A stretch of 64,000 bases of DNA from Epiperipatus broadwayi (GCA_028023455.1 JAQFVV010006306.1:485001-549000), one strand, 5' to 3'; counted from the first letter of the stretch, positions 1 to 12,349 are shown. Made by a program: numbers and translations. Notes: generated by a model not told the origin, from the sequence alone.

Positions 1-16
1 TATATCTGAAAAAGAT

Positions 17-79
17 AAATGATCTCCAATATATGTATTTTGTGCTGAACCAGCAGTCATCAGTTGACCAGGATCATCA
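17..79 (-). ncRNA. Hammerhead ribozyme motif, decayed (unit 1)
   Basis: The minus strand reads CTGATGA (57-63 on the plus strand), then a hairpin with TGCT/AGCA pairing, then AAAA where the catalytic core needs GAAA. A short ATA-CA-TAT stem III and an expected cleavage point after ATA follow. Outer stem I pairs GATGATC with GATCATT. The G12-to-A change in the core predicts loss of activity. Confidence 0.6.
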
Positions 80-388
80 TCTCCCTACACATATATATAA
101 CCAGTACTCGGCTTATATTAAGATAACTTTAATAGGGAAGCTTTAATCTTCTCCACTCTCCAACTTTTCACATATCATTAAAAATCTAATGATGACATGT
201 TCAAAGCCTTTGTTTGACAATTTTGTTATCACTCATGTTAACCGTAAATCATTCTGACTCCTAGGACCTTAAGACCATTTAAATACATAGAAAAGTATAG
301 GCAGGCTGAAAGCTATAATATTTAAATACAAGTCACCCACTCCATTTTATACAACCAATACACATAACTACATACATGTGAAAAAGAT

Positions 389-448
389 AAATGATCTTCA
401 ATATATGTATTTCATGCTGAGCACTCATCAGTTGGTCCAGATCATCAT
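389..448 (-). ncRNA. Hammerhead ribozyme, type I, all core residues intact (unit 2)
   Basis: On the minus strand the order is an outer stem I strand (GATGATC), CTGATGA (425-431), stem II GTGC-TCA-GCAT, GAAA, stem III ATA-CA-TAT, A at the cleavage position, and the returning stem I strand with GATCATT. All invariant core nucleotides are present (CUGAUGA, GAAA, UH). Stem II has four pairs including one G-U. The inner part of stem I is weakened by a mismatch; other family members have ACCAA/TTGGT there. This is the best ribozyme candidate of the family; activity is inferred. Confidence 0.7.
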
Positions 449-759
449 CTTTCACACATATATGGTTTATATTAAAATAATTTCAATGGGGAGGCTTCAA
501 TCTTCTCTATTCTTCAACTCTTCATATATTGTTAAAAATCTGATGATGACATGTTCGAAGCTCTTGTTTGCCAATTTTGTTGTAATCCTCATATTGATCG
601 TAAATCATTCTGGCCTTTCATATGTAGGATCTTAAGACCATTTAAATATACACAAGAGATATAGGCAGGCTAAATCTGTAATATTTAAATACAAGTGTAG
701 TATATATACTTAAGCTAGATACCTCTAATTACATCTAGCTTGAATATATATATTCTATA

Positions 760-993
760 AACATCACATGATCACCATTTCTTATGCTTGTTCTTAACTG
801 TTAGTAAACAGGCAAAATTCTCTATATGTGTTATCACTCAGTGCAATACCAGAGTAATCAATGGATGCCAGAAGACTTGTGCATAAAATCCCCATCTAGT
901 GCAGATGGGTATTTTATGCACAAGCCTTGTGGTATCCATTGATAACTCTGGCTTGCACTGATTGGCAGTATGTATAGAGAGTTTTGCCTGTTT
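760..993. mobile_element. Fold-back element family A, copy 1
   Basis: This is a near-palindrome: the arm from about 806 returns inverted to about 990, folding at the ATCTAGTGCAGAT region near 900. The left end carries the extra outer block starting ACATCACATGATCACC, which the right arm lacks. Imperfectly aligned flanks share the 12-bp direct repeat ATATATTCTATA (748-759 and 994-1005). No coding capacity is visible. Confidence 0.7.
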
Positions 994-2640
994 ATATATT
1001 CTATACTTGTATTTACATATTACATTTTTTTTTACTAAATTGTTTGTAAAGAATGAATAATCTTTTACATTATTTTTCTTTTAAATAACAATTATTATTC
1101 CAGGTATTACAAAATCTATATCTCTCCTGCCTTTATGCATCTAGTAAACAAAAGCAATGATAAACAATGAAGCCATGATAACTGCTACATTTTATTCCAA
1201 GCCGCCCTTATGTACATCATGAATAATAGTCACACTTTTCTGATAAGCTTTTACAATAAAATATATTTTTATTGAACTGCAATTATAGAGTACTTATATA
1301 TAAAGATTGTAGTATTAAAACATACTATAATGTATCCATACTTTTTTAAAAAATAAATGAATAGTGAAATAACAGTTACAACACACAATGGACAATATTG
1401 TTTTTCTTTAGTAAACTTTTCCTCCCATAAAGAAATGCTAATAGCAGTCTCATTATCAGTAGATATAAATAAGAATTTCTACTAAGTTGTTTTGATGTTT
1501 TTAAATATGTATTGGCTTCAGAATTTATACAATCATCCCTATTTGTCTTTACTTATTTCAGATTGTTACATTTTTATGGCTTCAGAATTTATACAATCAT
1601 CCCTATTTGTCTTTACTTATTTCAGATTGTTACATTTTTATTTACAATTGCCAAACTCACTCCACTCACAACTTTGACGCCATCCGTCTCAGAGAAATAC
1701 AATAACAATTATTACTAATCATTTTCTAAACTAGAGATTATATCTAGCACACTTATAAATTTTAAACCTCAGTTAAAGATTAATATATCTGATTTTTTAA
1801 TTTTAAATATACACACACATGGAGTTATTCACCATTCTCTTTCCCATGTGTAATATCTTTATAGATATATTAAACAACCTCCATATCTCCTCATTCTTTT
1901 TAAATACATATAAATAAAGATACAATAAATGACAAATGACCCCCAAGATGCATTCTGGATTTAAGCTGTACGATGCAATCGTAAGAATGATTTTGCAATT
2001 TCTAATTCTTCCCGTTACTAAATCAATAACTCACTAATATTTAAAAGATACTTTATAAATTGTATTAAATTTCATCAAATTTTTAGCTTTAATTTAGAAA
2101 ACATTTTCTTATGGAAATATTATGAGTGATGAACAAAATATGCTTTCGATTTAATTTGAAAAAAACATTATTAATAAATGTGATCATGGAAGGTGTTCTA
2201 AGATGAAAAAATGACAGCTAACGTATTACGTAATTTATTACATTTTGATGAATTGTAATGTTTTTATCTTTTGTTTATTTACATTTTTTTTTGATGGCAA
2301 ATAATTGAAGTAGTGTATATTAAAACAGCATATATATGCGTTCTGTGTATTTATTAATTGATCTTTATTAATTTTAATCAGCTCAGTTACCTATATCTTT
2401 TTCTTTTGTACTTTCTTATTTTTACTATCTCAAACAGCATAATCCATCTCGGTTAGTATTGCAATTAAAATCTGATCTATATCTATAGAGTTATAAAAAA
2501 GAATAAAAATTCTATTCTTGACCTTTTTGAAATATAATTTTCATTCTGGTAATGATCTTAAATTCATATAATTCTTTTAAAGCAAAAATTTAGGCTTTTT
2601 TAGACTTCCTTTTTGTAGAAGTTTTTTGAACTAAACTGTA
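994..2640. other. AT-rich stretch, no gene seen; one 64-bp tandem duplication
   Basis: I see no supported gene. The only clear structure is a head-to-tail duplication of a 64-bp unit beginning GGCTTCAGAATTTATAC at 1514-1577 and 1578-1641, essentially identical and so recent. Short open frames across it are by-products of the duplication. Confidence 0.6.
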
Positions 2641-3250
2641 GACAAAAAAGTTTAAAGAAAATAGCAACTAAAAAAAAAAAGATAATAGAAGATAACAAAA
2701 AAATTCTTACTAACAAATATTTTTTTAAATATAACACTAACATTGATGAAATAATATTGAAAAAAAATGAAGAGATTATTGAAAGTCAATTATTATCTTA
2801 TAATGGAGAGAATATTTTCTTGGGAAAATAGTAAAAAAGTTGTGACTAAAGTAAAGAATAGGAGCAATGAAAATTTTAGAATAGCCAGGGAAATGATTGG
2901 ATATAATAAAGTTAGTTCATGTCAAAATTTTTTACAGGATATATAATATTGCACAAAAAGAAATGTAGTAATACCTAAAGCAAGAGCAAAATCATTACTA
3001 ATACTAATCCACAAAAAAGAAGGCAAAAAACAACTAATTAAGAGGAAGTTTTAATGAACATTTGAAATGAAAAATTAAAAATAGGAACCAACTGGCAGAT
3101 AAACAATTTGGATTTTTTAAAAAGGGACTACTATACAACATTCTATTATACTGCCTCCTTGTACAAATCATAAGAAAATGAGATAGCGTTTGCCAGCAAT
3201 GATCAAGAGCCGATATGGACAATATTAGAATCATATTGAGTTAATAATAA
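2640..3250 (+). pseudogene. Very degenerate LINE reverse transcriptase remnant
   Basis: Scattered plus-strand frames contain a reverse-transcriptase-like segment near 3085-3120 reading NQLADKQFGFFKKG, close to the QFGFRKG motif of non-LTR retrotransposon RTs. Frameshifts and stops break it everywhere. The clade cannot be told. Confidence 0.35.
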
Positions 3251-3946
3251 ATTAATTAATTTCCTAAGAAATACTTTGATAATTTAAAATCAAACATAAA
3301 TATGAATAAACAAAATTGAAATTTGAATTACAATTGGAAAAGATATAATATTACAAAAGAATCCAATTAAACTTAATCCCATTTATCATGAATAATAAAA
3401 ATAATAGATATGATTTTAAAAATGTGTAAGATTAGTCATGCAAATTATGTAGCAATATTTTATAGATAAATACTGATTCAACATTAGAGATTCTAAATGA
3501 AAGAATAAAATTAACAAAAACAGTGATAATTGGGAAAGTGAAAAACAAACAACTGATGAAACTGAATTCCAACACTATAACAAATTTTGCTATCCAAGAA
3601 TTTAATGTCATTACTGTTCCTAAATGCCAAAAAAAAATATTTAATAAAATGGCTAATATAAAAATATGTTTATAAGTTATAGGCAAGACTTGAAAAGTAA
3701 AGACATCTGATTACGATTGGATTAGCTGTACTGGGTAAATTTATATTCACTACTGTATTATATGACTGTAAAAAAAAAAAGGCATTTTAAGATTATGCAG
3801 TAGAAAATTATTAAAAATTGGATGTAAAACAGTTTTCAATAAAAAGAAATTGTACTTAAAAAAAATGAGTCAAAATTTTTTTTCTATTAACCTAACAAAA
3901 TATTGATTATCTTTCTTGAATCCATCAAATGATTATTTTTTGAATT

Positions 3947-4073
3947 GCACTTTGACAAAAAATGAAGCTTAGTATTATTAGAAAAAGAATTATACGCCTT
4001 ATCACTTTCGGAGAACTTAGGTCTCCATATTATTTTTCTAATAATACTAAGCTTCACTTTTTTGCGAAAAGTG
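3947..4073. repeat. Short palindrome (fold-back repeat)
   Basis: The arm with GAAGCTTAGTATTATTAG (about 3963-3980) returns inverted at about 4038-4056, with a loop holding ATCACTTTCGGAG. The CACTTTCG wording resembles the terminal repeats of the Penelope-like copies elsewhere in the window, so this may be a snap-back piece of the same kind. Confidence 0.5.
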
Positions 4074-4079
4074 TAACTT

Positions 4080-5575
4080 AAAACTTACCACTCGAAGGTG
4101 AAATAAAAACAAGGATTTTATTTCAAATGATTGTTGCCAAATTGCACTCAGAGACATGTTTTAACACTAATGTACAAGATACTAACTCGGTCCTTCAAGA
4201 GTGAATACTGTAATTTGAGTCTATAAACAGTCTTAGATAGTCCTCCCAATAATAAAAAAGAAGCATGCTGATATGCAATACAGTCCTAAAAGAATATTTT
4301 TATTTATATAACACAGGAAACAAGTCATTTCTGATATTTTTATAAAAACTTGTTGATATTATTTGGCCTTCAGAATAAAGTTTGGGAAAAAAGTTAATGA
4401 AATATAATAATTAATTGCCATTAAAGATAGGCAACCAAAAATCGGAAACATACTTCAAAAATATTTAATTGATAAAGAAATAAACAATATTTTAGTAATG
4501 AAGTATTATTAAAATAGTAATTAATGCAGCTTCTAATGATTAATGAGATACAAAAATCATTATAAAGAAGAAAGTGAATCAAAATAAAAACCTTAATTGG
4601 ACATTCCACAGGGACACAAATAAATATTTGGCTTGCCTTTAATACAGAGGAAGAGAAAATGTAACACCAAGTCTCCTACTTCATAATGTCATTTAATAGT
4701 ATTAATAAAGCTAAATTATTTTATTAATTCTCTACTATAATGTATTTTTTACAGATGCATTGTTACTTAGAAAAATTTTCTAATAAAAATTAATTGTTTA
4801 CCAAATTTGTACAGTGTGAATAATTAAAGTATTACATCAGCTTATGGTTGTTGTTTTTTTTTGCTGACATGAAATTAATTTAGTTTTGAAATGAACCACA
4901 ATAAAATAAAATTTAAGACTGAAAAAATATACATTTAAGTTCATTTTCAAAACAATCGCCAAAAGTTTTAACAGAATTTTTAAAAAATATATTATCAGAA
5001 ATATTAGTGAGTCCTTCAGATTACTGACCTATTACTCCATATTCCAACAATGATGACTCGCTAGAAAATCTGTCCTATCAAGTATTCTAAGAAACTATAT
5101 CAAGAAAGCCTCATTTCAAATTTAAGCTTCTATTTTAATGAAAAGTATTGAAGTATGAAAACCACTTTTCAAGCAAGAAAAAAAAAAAACTGCTGACTAA
5201 ATTAATAATTTTAAAATTGCCAGAAGATTAATCTAATCTTAACCATTAGCAGAAAATTACAACTATATTTGGCTACCAGGAACTAAAAGAACAACAAAAA
5301 AAAAGTACTAAATAAAATAAAGATCATACTAATAAATTATTAAAAAAAAATCTCTAGAATCAAGCAACCCCCCCCCCCCTTAAGAACTTGCTAAAAACAT
5401 CATGGGGTAGGAAAAACATAAAAATATTTTTTCCTTTCTATTTTTTTAAAAAATATTTAATTTCATTTCTTTAATAAATTGTTTTTCTCTTCACTAGTAA
5501 AAATTGTAATTATAAATATGCGACTTTTTTCGCATGTGTTAGTGAAGCTACAATTATACTTAAAATAATGATTAA
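4080..5575. other. AT-rich stretch, no gene seen
   Basis: I found no supported coding sequence. It contains homopolymer runs (poly-A near 5180, an 11-base C run near 5370) and scattered low-complexity sequence only. Confidence 0.5.
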
Positions 5576-6020
5576 TAGGTCTGCTTAGTGCTTTCGAGAT
5601 TTAATGTTAGAATCTCATACTCATAGCTTTGTGATTGAAGTTTGTTCTGATTTATTGTACATATATGCAAATGAGTTTAATTATTTAATTAATTAGTCCA
5701 TTGTTTAGAGAGAGCAAAGCATGTCTCTTCTATTAATGGCACTGAGATCATTTACTATGTAAAAAGTTTCTTTAACTTTTCTTTTGGCATCACTCTTCTC
5801 TGTACAAATTATTTGGGCAGAACTAGGTTCGAATACATGCCCTGTAGCTGCTTGGTGGTCCCAGAATACTGACGTTCCTTCATTTTTATTTTTAATTCTG
5901 TCGTATGCAAACCAGTGTTGGTAAATTCTTGTATTAAGGTTAGCCCGAGTCTCACCGTAGTAAGATGCCTGGCAGCCTAATTGAGGGCATGCCATTTTAT
6001 AGACCACATGAGGAGCTTGA
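5575..6020 (-). pseudogene. Penelope-like element 3' end: GIY-YIG endonuclease fragment plus terminal repeat
   Basis: The minus-strand frame 5705-6007 encodes about 100 residues with a GIY-YIG-type endonuclease signature: a Cys pair (ACPQLGC), then SYYGETRANLNTRIYQH, a His-rich middle (TGHVFEPSSAQII) and KVKETFYIV...INRR near the C terminus. This is the layout of the endonuclease at the end of Penelope-like retroelement proteins. No reverse transcriptase is seen upstream, so the copy is truncated. Just downstream on the same strand (about 5588-5640) a GAGATT/AATCTC hairpin is followed by GAAAGCACTA, which resembles the hammerhead-like motif in the terminal repeats of these elements. Confidence 0.75.
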
Positions 6021-6230
6021 TCCTGGTATACAAAAATATAAAGAATATTTTAAAATCCTAATTAATTGTTACTTAATAGAAATGGTTGTTGTATTACGTG
6101 CAAAATCACACATATATCTACTTCCATTTCATGTGATTTTTTTATAATGATAGATTTTTTTGGCAGCCAAATGTAAAACTTGTCATATATAAAAATATAG
6201 AACCAACTGAAGTCATCAGCATTCTAGTAC

Positions 6231-7826
6231 AATATATATATAATTCAAAACAAATCTATTTAACACAGTATTCAAATTTTAAACAAAAATATATTCTTAA
6301 CTGAAAGTACTTTCGATTGTACCACTGACAATCTTTATCAACCATTAACTATTACAAAACTACACAAAATAAAAACTTATATTGCCCATCATTCAATCCA
6401 TTTAAATTCCCCACAATTCTGTTGTCTTTATATTAGCTGATTCTTTATTCATAAAACGGTACCCATCTTATAGCTAAAGGCGCCATTCATATGGCGCGGT
6501 TTTCGTGCTAAAACACATAAAAATGCTGTTTCCGCGGCAGACATGTTCGAACCCGCGTTTTCTATAATACAACTTTTTTGTTGTGCTACAGAATGCAGGC
6601 CGCTATGTCGCGTCGCAGTACAGCATGTATGTCGCTAAGCAGCAATTACATTTTCCGAATTTGCACAGTTTAGAAAATAATTACGGCTTGATTAGAGAGT
6701 TTGTATTTGAATTGTATTGAAATGTTGTTTTCATTGGATTTTTTTTTATTTTAAACTATTGAAATGTTCAGATTTTTTAAAACAATAATTATAAGACTTT
6801 TTACAACGTACTGTATTGAACTTTTATTTGGGTAAATGTTAAATATCTATGTTTTTATTGAGTTGCAATTAGGTAACGTGTCAAGTAACGTACTGTTAGT
6901 AACATTCCATGAGACAAAGAAGATTCTACCGTCTGTATATTTTTGAAGTAAAAAAGAGTGGTACGAAAAAAATATCCAGTAAAAAAAGTCCAAATATACA
7001 GGTTTTTTTGTAAATTTAATAAAAAGCAAATATTATAAACATGTTTAATAAGTAAAGAAGACATTTGTATGTGTTTGTTGTTGTTTAAAAAAGTTTGAGT
7101 TTCTTTCTTCTGTCCGAGTACACTTATGATTTTGAATTTTTTTATTTTAGCATTACAAACAAACAGAACACTAACCCTAAAACTAATCCTAAATCTAACT
7201 GTAACAACTTTTACTTTTATTATGATTATTATTTTTTAGTTAAACAACAACAAAAAAAGTTGTAACATAAGTAAATAAATATCTGATAGAAAATTGATAA
7301 AAAAAAAGCCGTAACACAATTTAAAAAGTATACGATATAAAAAATATGAATCAAATTGTAATTTGTTGATTTTATTTTACATTTATTATTATCATTTAAA
7401 TTGTATACGTTAATAAAAAATAATATTTAAAAAAGACGATTTTGTTTTGTTTTTATTTTCGCATTACAAAAAAGGACAGAAAAATTATTAAAATCAATGG
7501 CCCATGAATGTTCATATTTTATAGTTTTAGCGTAAAAACGGCGCCATCCAATGGCATCTTTAGCTATAATACAAGCACCCATAAAACCCTCTCTATTTCT
7601 AGATATTATCATTGCCTCCTTAATTTTTCGTTTTTCATTACAACTTTGAATAATTTAAATGGATTGAATGATGGGTAATATAAGTTTTTATTTTGTGTAG
7701 ATTTATAATAGTCAATGGTTGACAAAGATTGTCAGAGATACAATCGAAAGTACTTCCAGTTAAGAATATATTTTTGTTTAAAATTTGAATATTGTGTGTA
7801 AATAGATTTGTTTGAATTATTATATG
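6231..7826. mobile_element. 1.6-kb element with long terminal inverted repeats, PLE-related ends
   Basis: Left sequence 6231-6415 returns inverted at about 7650-7826 with strong identity, and weaker inverted similarity reaches inward to about 6520 and 7540 (GGCGCC and TTTAGCTATAA on both sides). Each arm holds a GATTG...CAATC hairpin followed by GAAAGTACT, the same pattern as at the Penelope-like copies. The centre includes a short GC-rich, CpG-rich patch (6480-6640), unlike anything nearby. The minus-strand frame at 7427-7612 lies partly in the inverted repeat and is probably not a gene. Confidence 0.6.
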
Positions 7827-8217
7827 ATTTAAAAAATACAGACATTTAATGATTATATATATATATATATTGTAACCATATATTTTAGCATAAAATATAA
7901 TAATTGATGTAACTATTATTAAAAAATTTCTCTGTCTTCTTTGGTGATTTGATTGGCTTGATTTGCGCTTTGAACAGATTACTCTCTTATATTATTTTAA
8001 TAAATTTAAATTTGCTTCGTTCCATATACTAATTCATATCATAATGTTTAACTTTTTAAAAAATTTTGACAACACATTAAATTTGGTAAAATATTATTAA
8101 AAATGATAATTGGTTTTTGTTTGTTTAAAATGATCTTAAAAATTATTTATATTGAATAATAAAAAAAAAACCATTTGTTCAATTAAAATAAATTATTAAA
8201 AATAAATACAGTAATTA

Positions 8218-8560
8218 CGTAAGCGTCTCAATGTAAAAAAAGAAAAGAGCGCGAATTTAAGAGGAGATCGTCTGTTAGTTTTGCTTTTGGAGGGAGAGAA
8301 AGAAAAGAAAATGGTAAGAAGGCAAATGGTGTAAATTTGATAAGCTTATTTTAAAATAGTTAACAAGTAAACGGATTACTACAAATTTTCTATAAACGTA
8401 AAAATAATATCGTGGTATTTAATTATAAGATGAATTGCTAAATTTAAAAGTCTGTTCAAGTCGGCTGGCCAAGTGGATCAAATCACCGGTAATAATTTCC
8501 CAATATTACATTTAAAATGTCGGAGCTTCCCAGTTTAAAAGAATTAATTGCAAGAATTTG
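8218..8560 (+). promoter_or_regulatory. Possible promoter and first exon of a plus-strand gene
   Basis: This stretch stands out by richer base composition and several CpGs (GCGTC, GCGCG, ATCGTC) in an otherwise AT-rich region without obvious repeats. It holds a strong donor-like site after an ATG near 8310 (AAAATG|GTAAGA). Further on, ATG at 8517 opens MSELPSLKELIARI and runs to a donor-like GTATGT at 8561. This resembles a 5' untranslated region plus a short first coding exon. I found no downstream exon and no known protein match, so it may be chance or a gene whose other exons I cannot see. It would be antisense to spastin if that gene continues leftward. Confidence 0.25.
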
Positions 8561-11500
8561 GTATGTTTTAAAATGTTTATTGTTCTACAATTTGGAAAAT
8601 TTAAACAAGTATTTTAATTACAGAAGTTTTATAAATATGAAAATTTGTTTTTTAAAAAAGAAGAAGTTTAAATTAAAGTAAAATGTTAAAGTTATCAATA
8701 TAGTTGAATATTTCCGTTTCTAATTCTAATAAAATATAGTATTGATTGATATTTAACTTTATAATGCCAGTAAAATATTTGCTAGTTAATTTTGTTTGCC
8801 ATTTGGATAATAAACAGTCTTCAAATAATTAATCAAAGCTATTTTCTAATTTTATCGTCAGTTTGGAATGATTAAATTAATTGCTGTAATTATTATTCCT
8901 AGATTTAAGCGTGGATAAATAAATATTTAGCATGGATGTGATAAACTTGGAACATTTTAATAGAGAAATGTAGAAATTAATAACTTATGAAAAACATTTT
9001 CATTTAAGTTCTGCGTGTCATGTTTTTGAAATTGTTTCTTGTTTATGGAGCCACGTAAAATCGTTAATCTAATAGTGATTATAATAACTAATACAAATGG
9101 ATAAAATTACATGTATGGAATTCAACTATAATTATAGCTATTACTTCGTACATTTATTGTTCGACACATCGTACATGGATTTCACGGATCATATTTATAG
9201 TTATAAAGTGCTCTACAATCTAATTTGTGACACACACACCTGCTAAAATTCATATATTGAACTTTAAAATGCTATACATTTAATTTATATCACACACACA
9301 CCTATTAGATTTTATGTATTTGATGAATAATTCATTACTTTAATTTTATCGTTATATGAACTTGCATGTGAAGTTCATAAGTTATATTTTATTAAGTTTA
9401 AATTAATAGGGGTTGAATAAAATATTTATTCAAGAGAATAGCGCTTGCGAAAAGGCTTGAAAAGTACTAAATGAATTCATGAGATGTATCAATCTTTGTG
9501 AGGTATTTTGTGAGTCTTTCCAGATTTATATTCCTATGCTAATATTACTTATATTGCATTACACATGTTTTATTTTAAGCAAGATAAGTTAGTACATTAG
9601 TTGTCCTGATTAGTGTAACATTTTATTATGCAAGAACCCACATTTGCTAAAGTGTTAGTGTTTTCTGAATGATCAGAATAACTGAGGAGGATGATTTTGC
9701 ACTTTAATGTGAAGTAAATAGTAATGTTGTTTTATAATGTTGAAAGGCATTAATCTGTGCCGGTGGTTAATCCGCAGATTATTTAATTGCCATTTTTGTA
9801 TTTTACACTCATTCCAGCGCTGGTGGTTAATCCGCGGAATTGTGTAATTATACGTATTACTTTATGATGGTGTATCAATCCACAAAGCGTTTAGTATTAT
9901 TTAATTCCTATGTGTAGATGAACGCATCCACAGGAATATGTTTTACTTCATAGATATAAGTTGGGCAAAGTATTTTAGTTAATCTGCTAAATCATCTTCT
10001 TCCATTTGTAAGTATAATTCATAAGTTAGATCGTCAAATTGTAGCAGGACATTCTATTCAAGTTACTTCATAATAATTAACTGTCGGTTGATTATTATTT
10101 ACCGGAGTGTAAGTTTAAATTTTCATTTTATTTAATGATTGCATTATAGCTAAATCCTACAGATATAATATTATTTATTATATTATTATAAGTTTACGGT
10201 ATGGATTTATTGAATCTGGAAATGACGTTAAATATTTCATGAGTTGATGTTGAATTTAGTATAATTTGCTCAAGATTCATTATATCAAATTGAAATAAGG
10301 TATGATTAGGTTTTTAAAACCGTACCTATGATATGTTAGTGAAGAAAGTCGATGGAATTATAATTTATTTATTTTATTTGTTTATTTATGTTTTTTAATT
10401 ATAACATTGGAATTAATTATTTATTATTCATAAATTTGTAAATAAACGTTGATTTATAATTAAACTTACTGTGCCGTTGCTATGTGTCATTCTTAAAATC
10501 AGAAATCATAAACCTTGGATAGAGCATACATTGAAGCACATACTATCGTCAACATGATATAAGAGTTTAGTAATATTTTGAAAAAACATTTGGATGCTTT
10601 TAGTCTTTGGTAGTTTATGATGTGTAAGGTACAATAAAATCCCATTTACCTTTTCCATCATTTTGGCTTTGCGTAGTTGATTCTAGTATACAATACAAAT
10701 TGATTGGTAAACCTGTAAACAGATTTACCAAATAATGATATGATTGAATATATTTACTTAACATTTTAAATTGTCATTTGTCAGTATAAAAAGAGTCTCA
10801 GTGATATAGTAAACTATAAAAAGAACCCAAGTATTTATGTTTATTTATTGCAAAGCTTTACCTGGACTAGCATTTGTATTAAAAATCATATAGATGGTTT
10901 AAAATTTCATAATATTATGTAGTTTCACAAATTATGCCATCTTGTACATGGTCGGCCATCGGGTCTCATACAATAAAAATCGCAAATTAAGGTTTGTAAC
11001 ATAATAACATTACACTTATAATTTGTTTACTGTATATTTATCATACTACTATGATAGGTCTTCGCGGTACACCCTGGCTGCGATCAAATTAAATCATAAA
11101 AGTTTATGTTAGATCATTGGTTTGGTCTGTGGTAAGTTGCTCCAGATGTTGGTTGTGGTCCTTGGTGCATAAAATAGATAGCATAATATGCTTTTGGATA
11201 CAGCTCTTAATAGCTGACAATGTGTAGCGGGAATTGATCAGTGATCGAGGTTACGATTCTCAGTGCACTTACGTTAAGGAGTTGACCCCACTTTAGAGGG
11301 TTACAATATATATATGATATTATACCATATAGTTAGATAATTACAAAAGTTTAGAGAAGAAATATTATATATTATGCAATTTGGCTGCAAAAAGAGATTT
11401 GTTACTAACTGAAATAAGACCCCTTTAGTTCTCATTGATACCTTATATAATGAGCAAGGCATAGTACAAATATCCACTTCATATATTCTTGTAGCGGCCA

Positions 11501-12020
11501 TTATTACTATGTGAATTATGTCAAGCGATTCTTGTGGTAACATCTGTCCTCAAATCCCCATAGAATACCAGAGCAAATGGTGTTGTGTCCTCCACAGCAG
11601 CCTATTTTTAGTGTTGTTTAATAATCTGTTAAGATTAGGAGGGCTTCAGAAAAAAAATTAAATGTTGGGGAACATATCTTTTTTATTTTGCGTGTTAGTT
11701 TTTGGATGTAGGGCATGCTGACCCATGGTTTTCTTTCATCCTAAGTTGAACAGGTTACTTGGCATTTTTGTGGAATTTTTTAATTGTGTTTAGTAAGATA
11801 TTTTATTATAACCTACACTACATTGATTATTTACATAGGAATCTATATTTGTTTTCCTGTCCACATAAAAACACACTCAACTATAAATAATATACAAAAA
11901 TATAAAAAAATCACTGTTTTCACTATTATTAAAACATTGCTACCAGATTATTTATATGGCAAACAAATGTGAATAGGTGACTCACTAACATATACAGCCA
12001 GTATGGTGTATTAACTGACA
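8561..12020. other. Low-repeat stretch, no supported exon; short local duplications
   Basis: Sequence complexity is higher than in the flanks and I see no transposon ORF. Two local duplications are visible: CACACACACCT units at about 9227 and 9291 with similar flanks, and the motif TGGTTAATCCGC at about 9763 and 9823. Open frames are short and AT-driven. It could be intron or intergenic DNA. Confidence 0.45.
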
Positions 12021-12026
12021 TTTTAC

Positions 12027-12132
12027 CTCTGAATTTAAGACCACGCATGGTCTCTTTTTTTTTTTCAATTTCCTGACAAATCTTAACTGAAACATCAGGA
12101 AAACCTATATTAATATTCTTATTTCCAGAAGG
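12027..12132 (-). CDS. Candidate exon, unassigned (possible further linker exon)
   Basis: I do not recognise this product. On the minus strand a pyrimidine-rich tract ends in GATACAG; an open 106-nt stretch follows and ends at a good donor, AGAG|GTAAAA. The frame open between these sites reads PSGNKNINIGFPDVSVKICQ and then EIEKKKETMRGLKFRG, a mixed, protein-like composition rather than AT-rich noise. It would start in phase 0 and end in phase 1. That does not fit the phase-1 donor of the spastin exon at 16448, but would fit its alternative phase-0 donor. It could be a spastin linker exon, an exon of another gene, or chance. Confidence 0.3.
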
Positions 12133-12349
12133 CTGTATCATCCAAGGCAGTAGTGTGTGAGTGAAAGCAGAGAATGTTAAAAATGTCATTATTGGAGACC
12201 CGACTTTTCATTCAAGGATATTTTATTTAGTTTCCTATAATTCCCAATCATTTTCAAATGAAATAAAATTGCTTAAGTTGGAAGAAATGTTTAATTTTAA
12301 ATGAAGTAATGATGGATTAAAAGGGTGAAATGGCATTTAAAAAATGAAC

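Larger units (their letters stand above)
1..712 (-). mobile_element. Tandem retrozyme-like element, about two 372-bp monomers
   Basis: Two direct repeats with a period of 372 bp (the shared AAAAGATAAATGATC stretch starts at 10 and at 382) run to about 712, where the second unit is truncated. The left end lies outside the window. On the minus strand each unit carries a type I hammerhead motif, annotated separately. Tandem monomers of a few hundred bp, each with a type I hammerhead and no protein, are the described layout of animal retrozymes: non-autonomous retroelements that give small circular RNAs and are thought to be mobilised by Penelope-like reverse transcriptases. No ORF of note lies inside. 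A second, longer member lies at 60455-61595. Confidence 0.7.

Noticed and set aside
1492-1718. Overlapping plus-strand ORFs with an internal repeated peptide
   Set aside because: They are produced by the 64-bp tandem duplication in non-coding DNA.
7427-7612. 61-residue minus-strand ORF with protein-like wording
   Set aside because: Most of it lies in inverted-repeat sequence of the 1.6-kb element, so the open frame is probably incidental.
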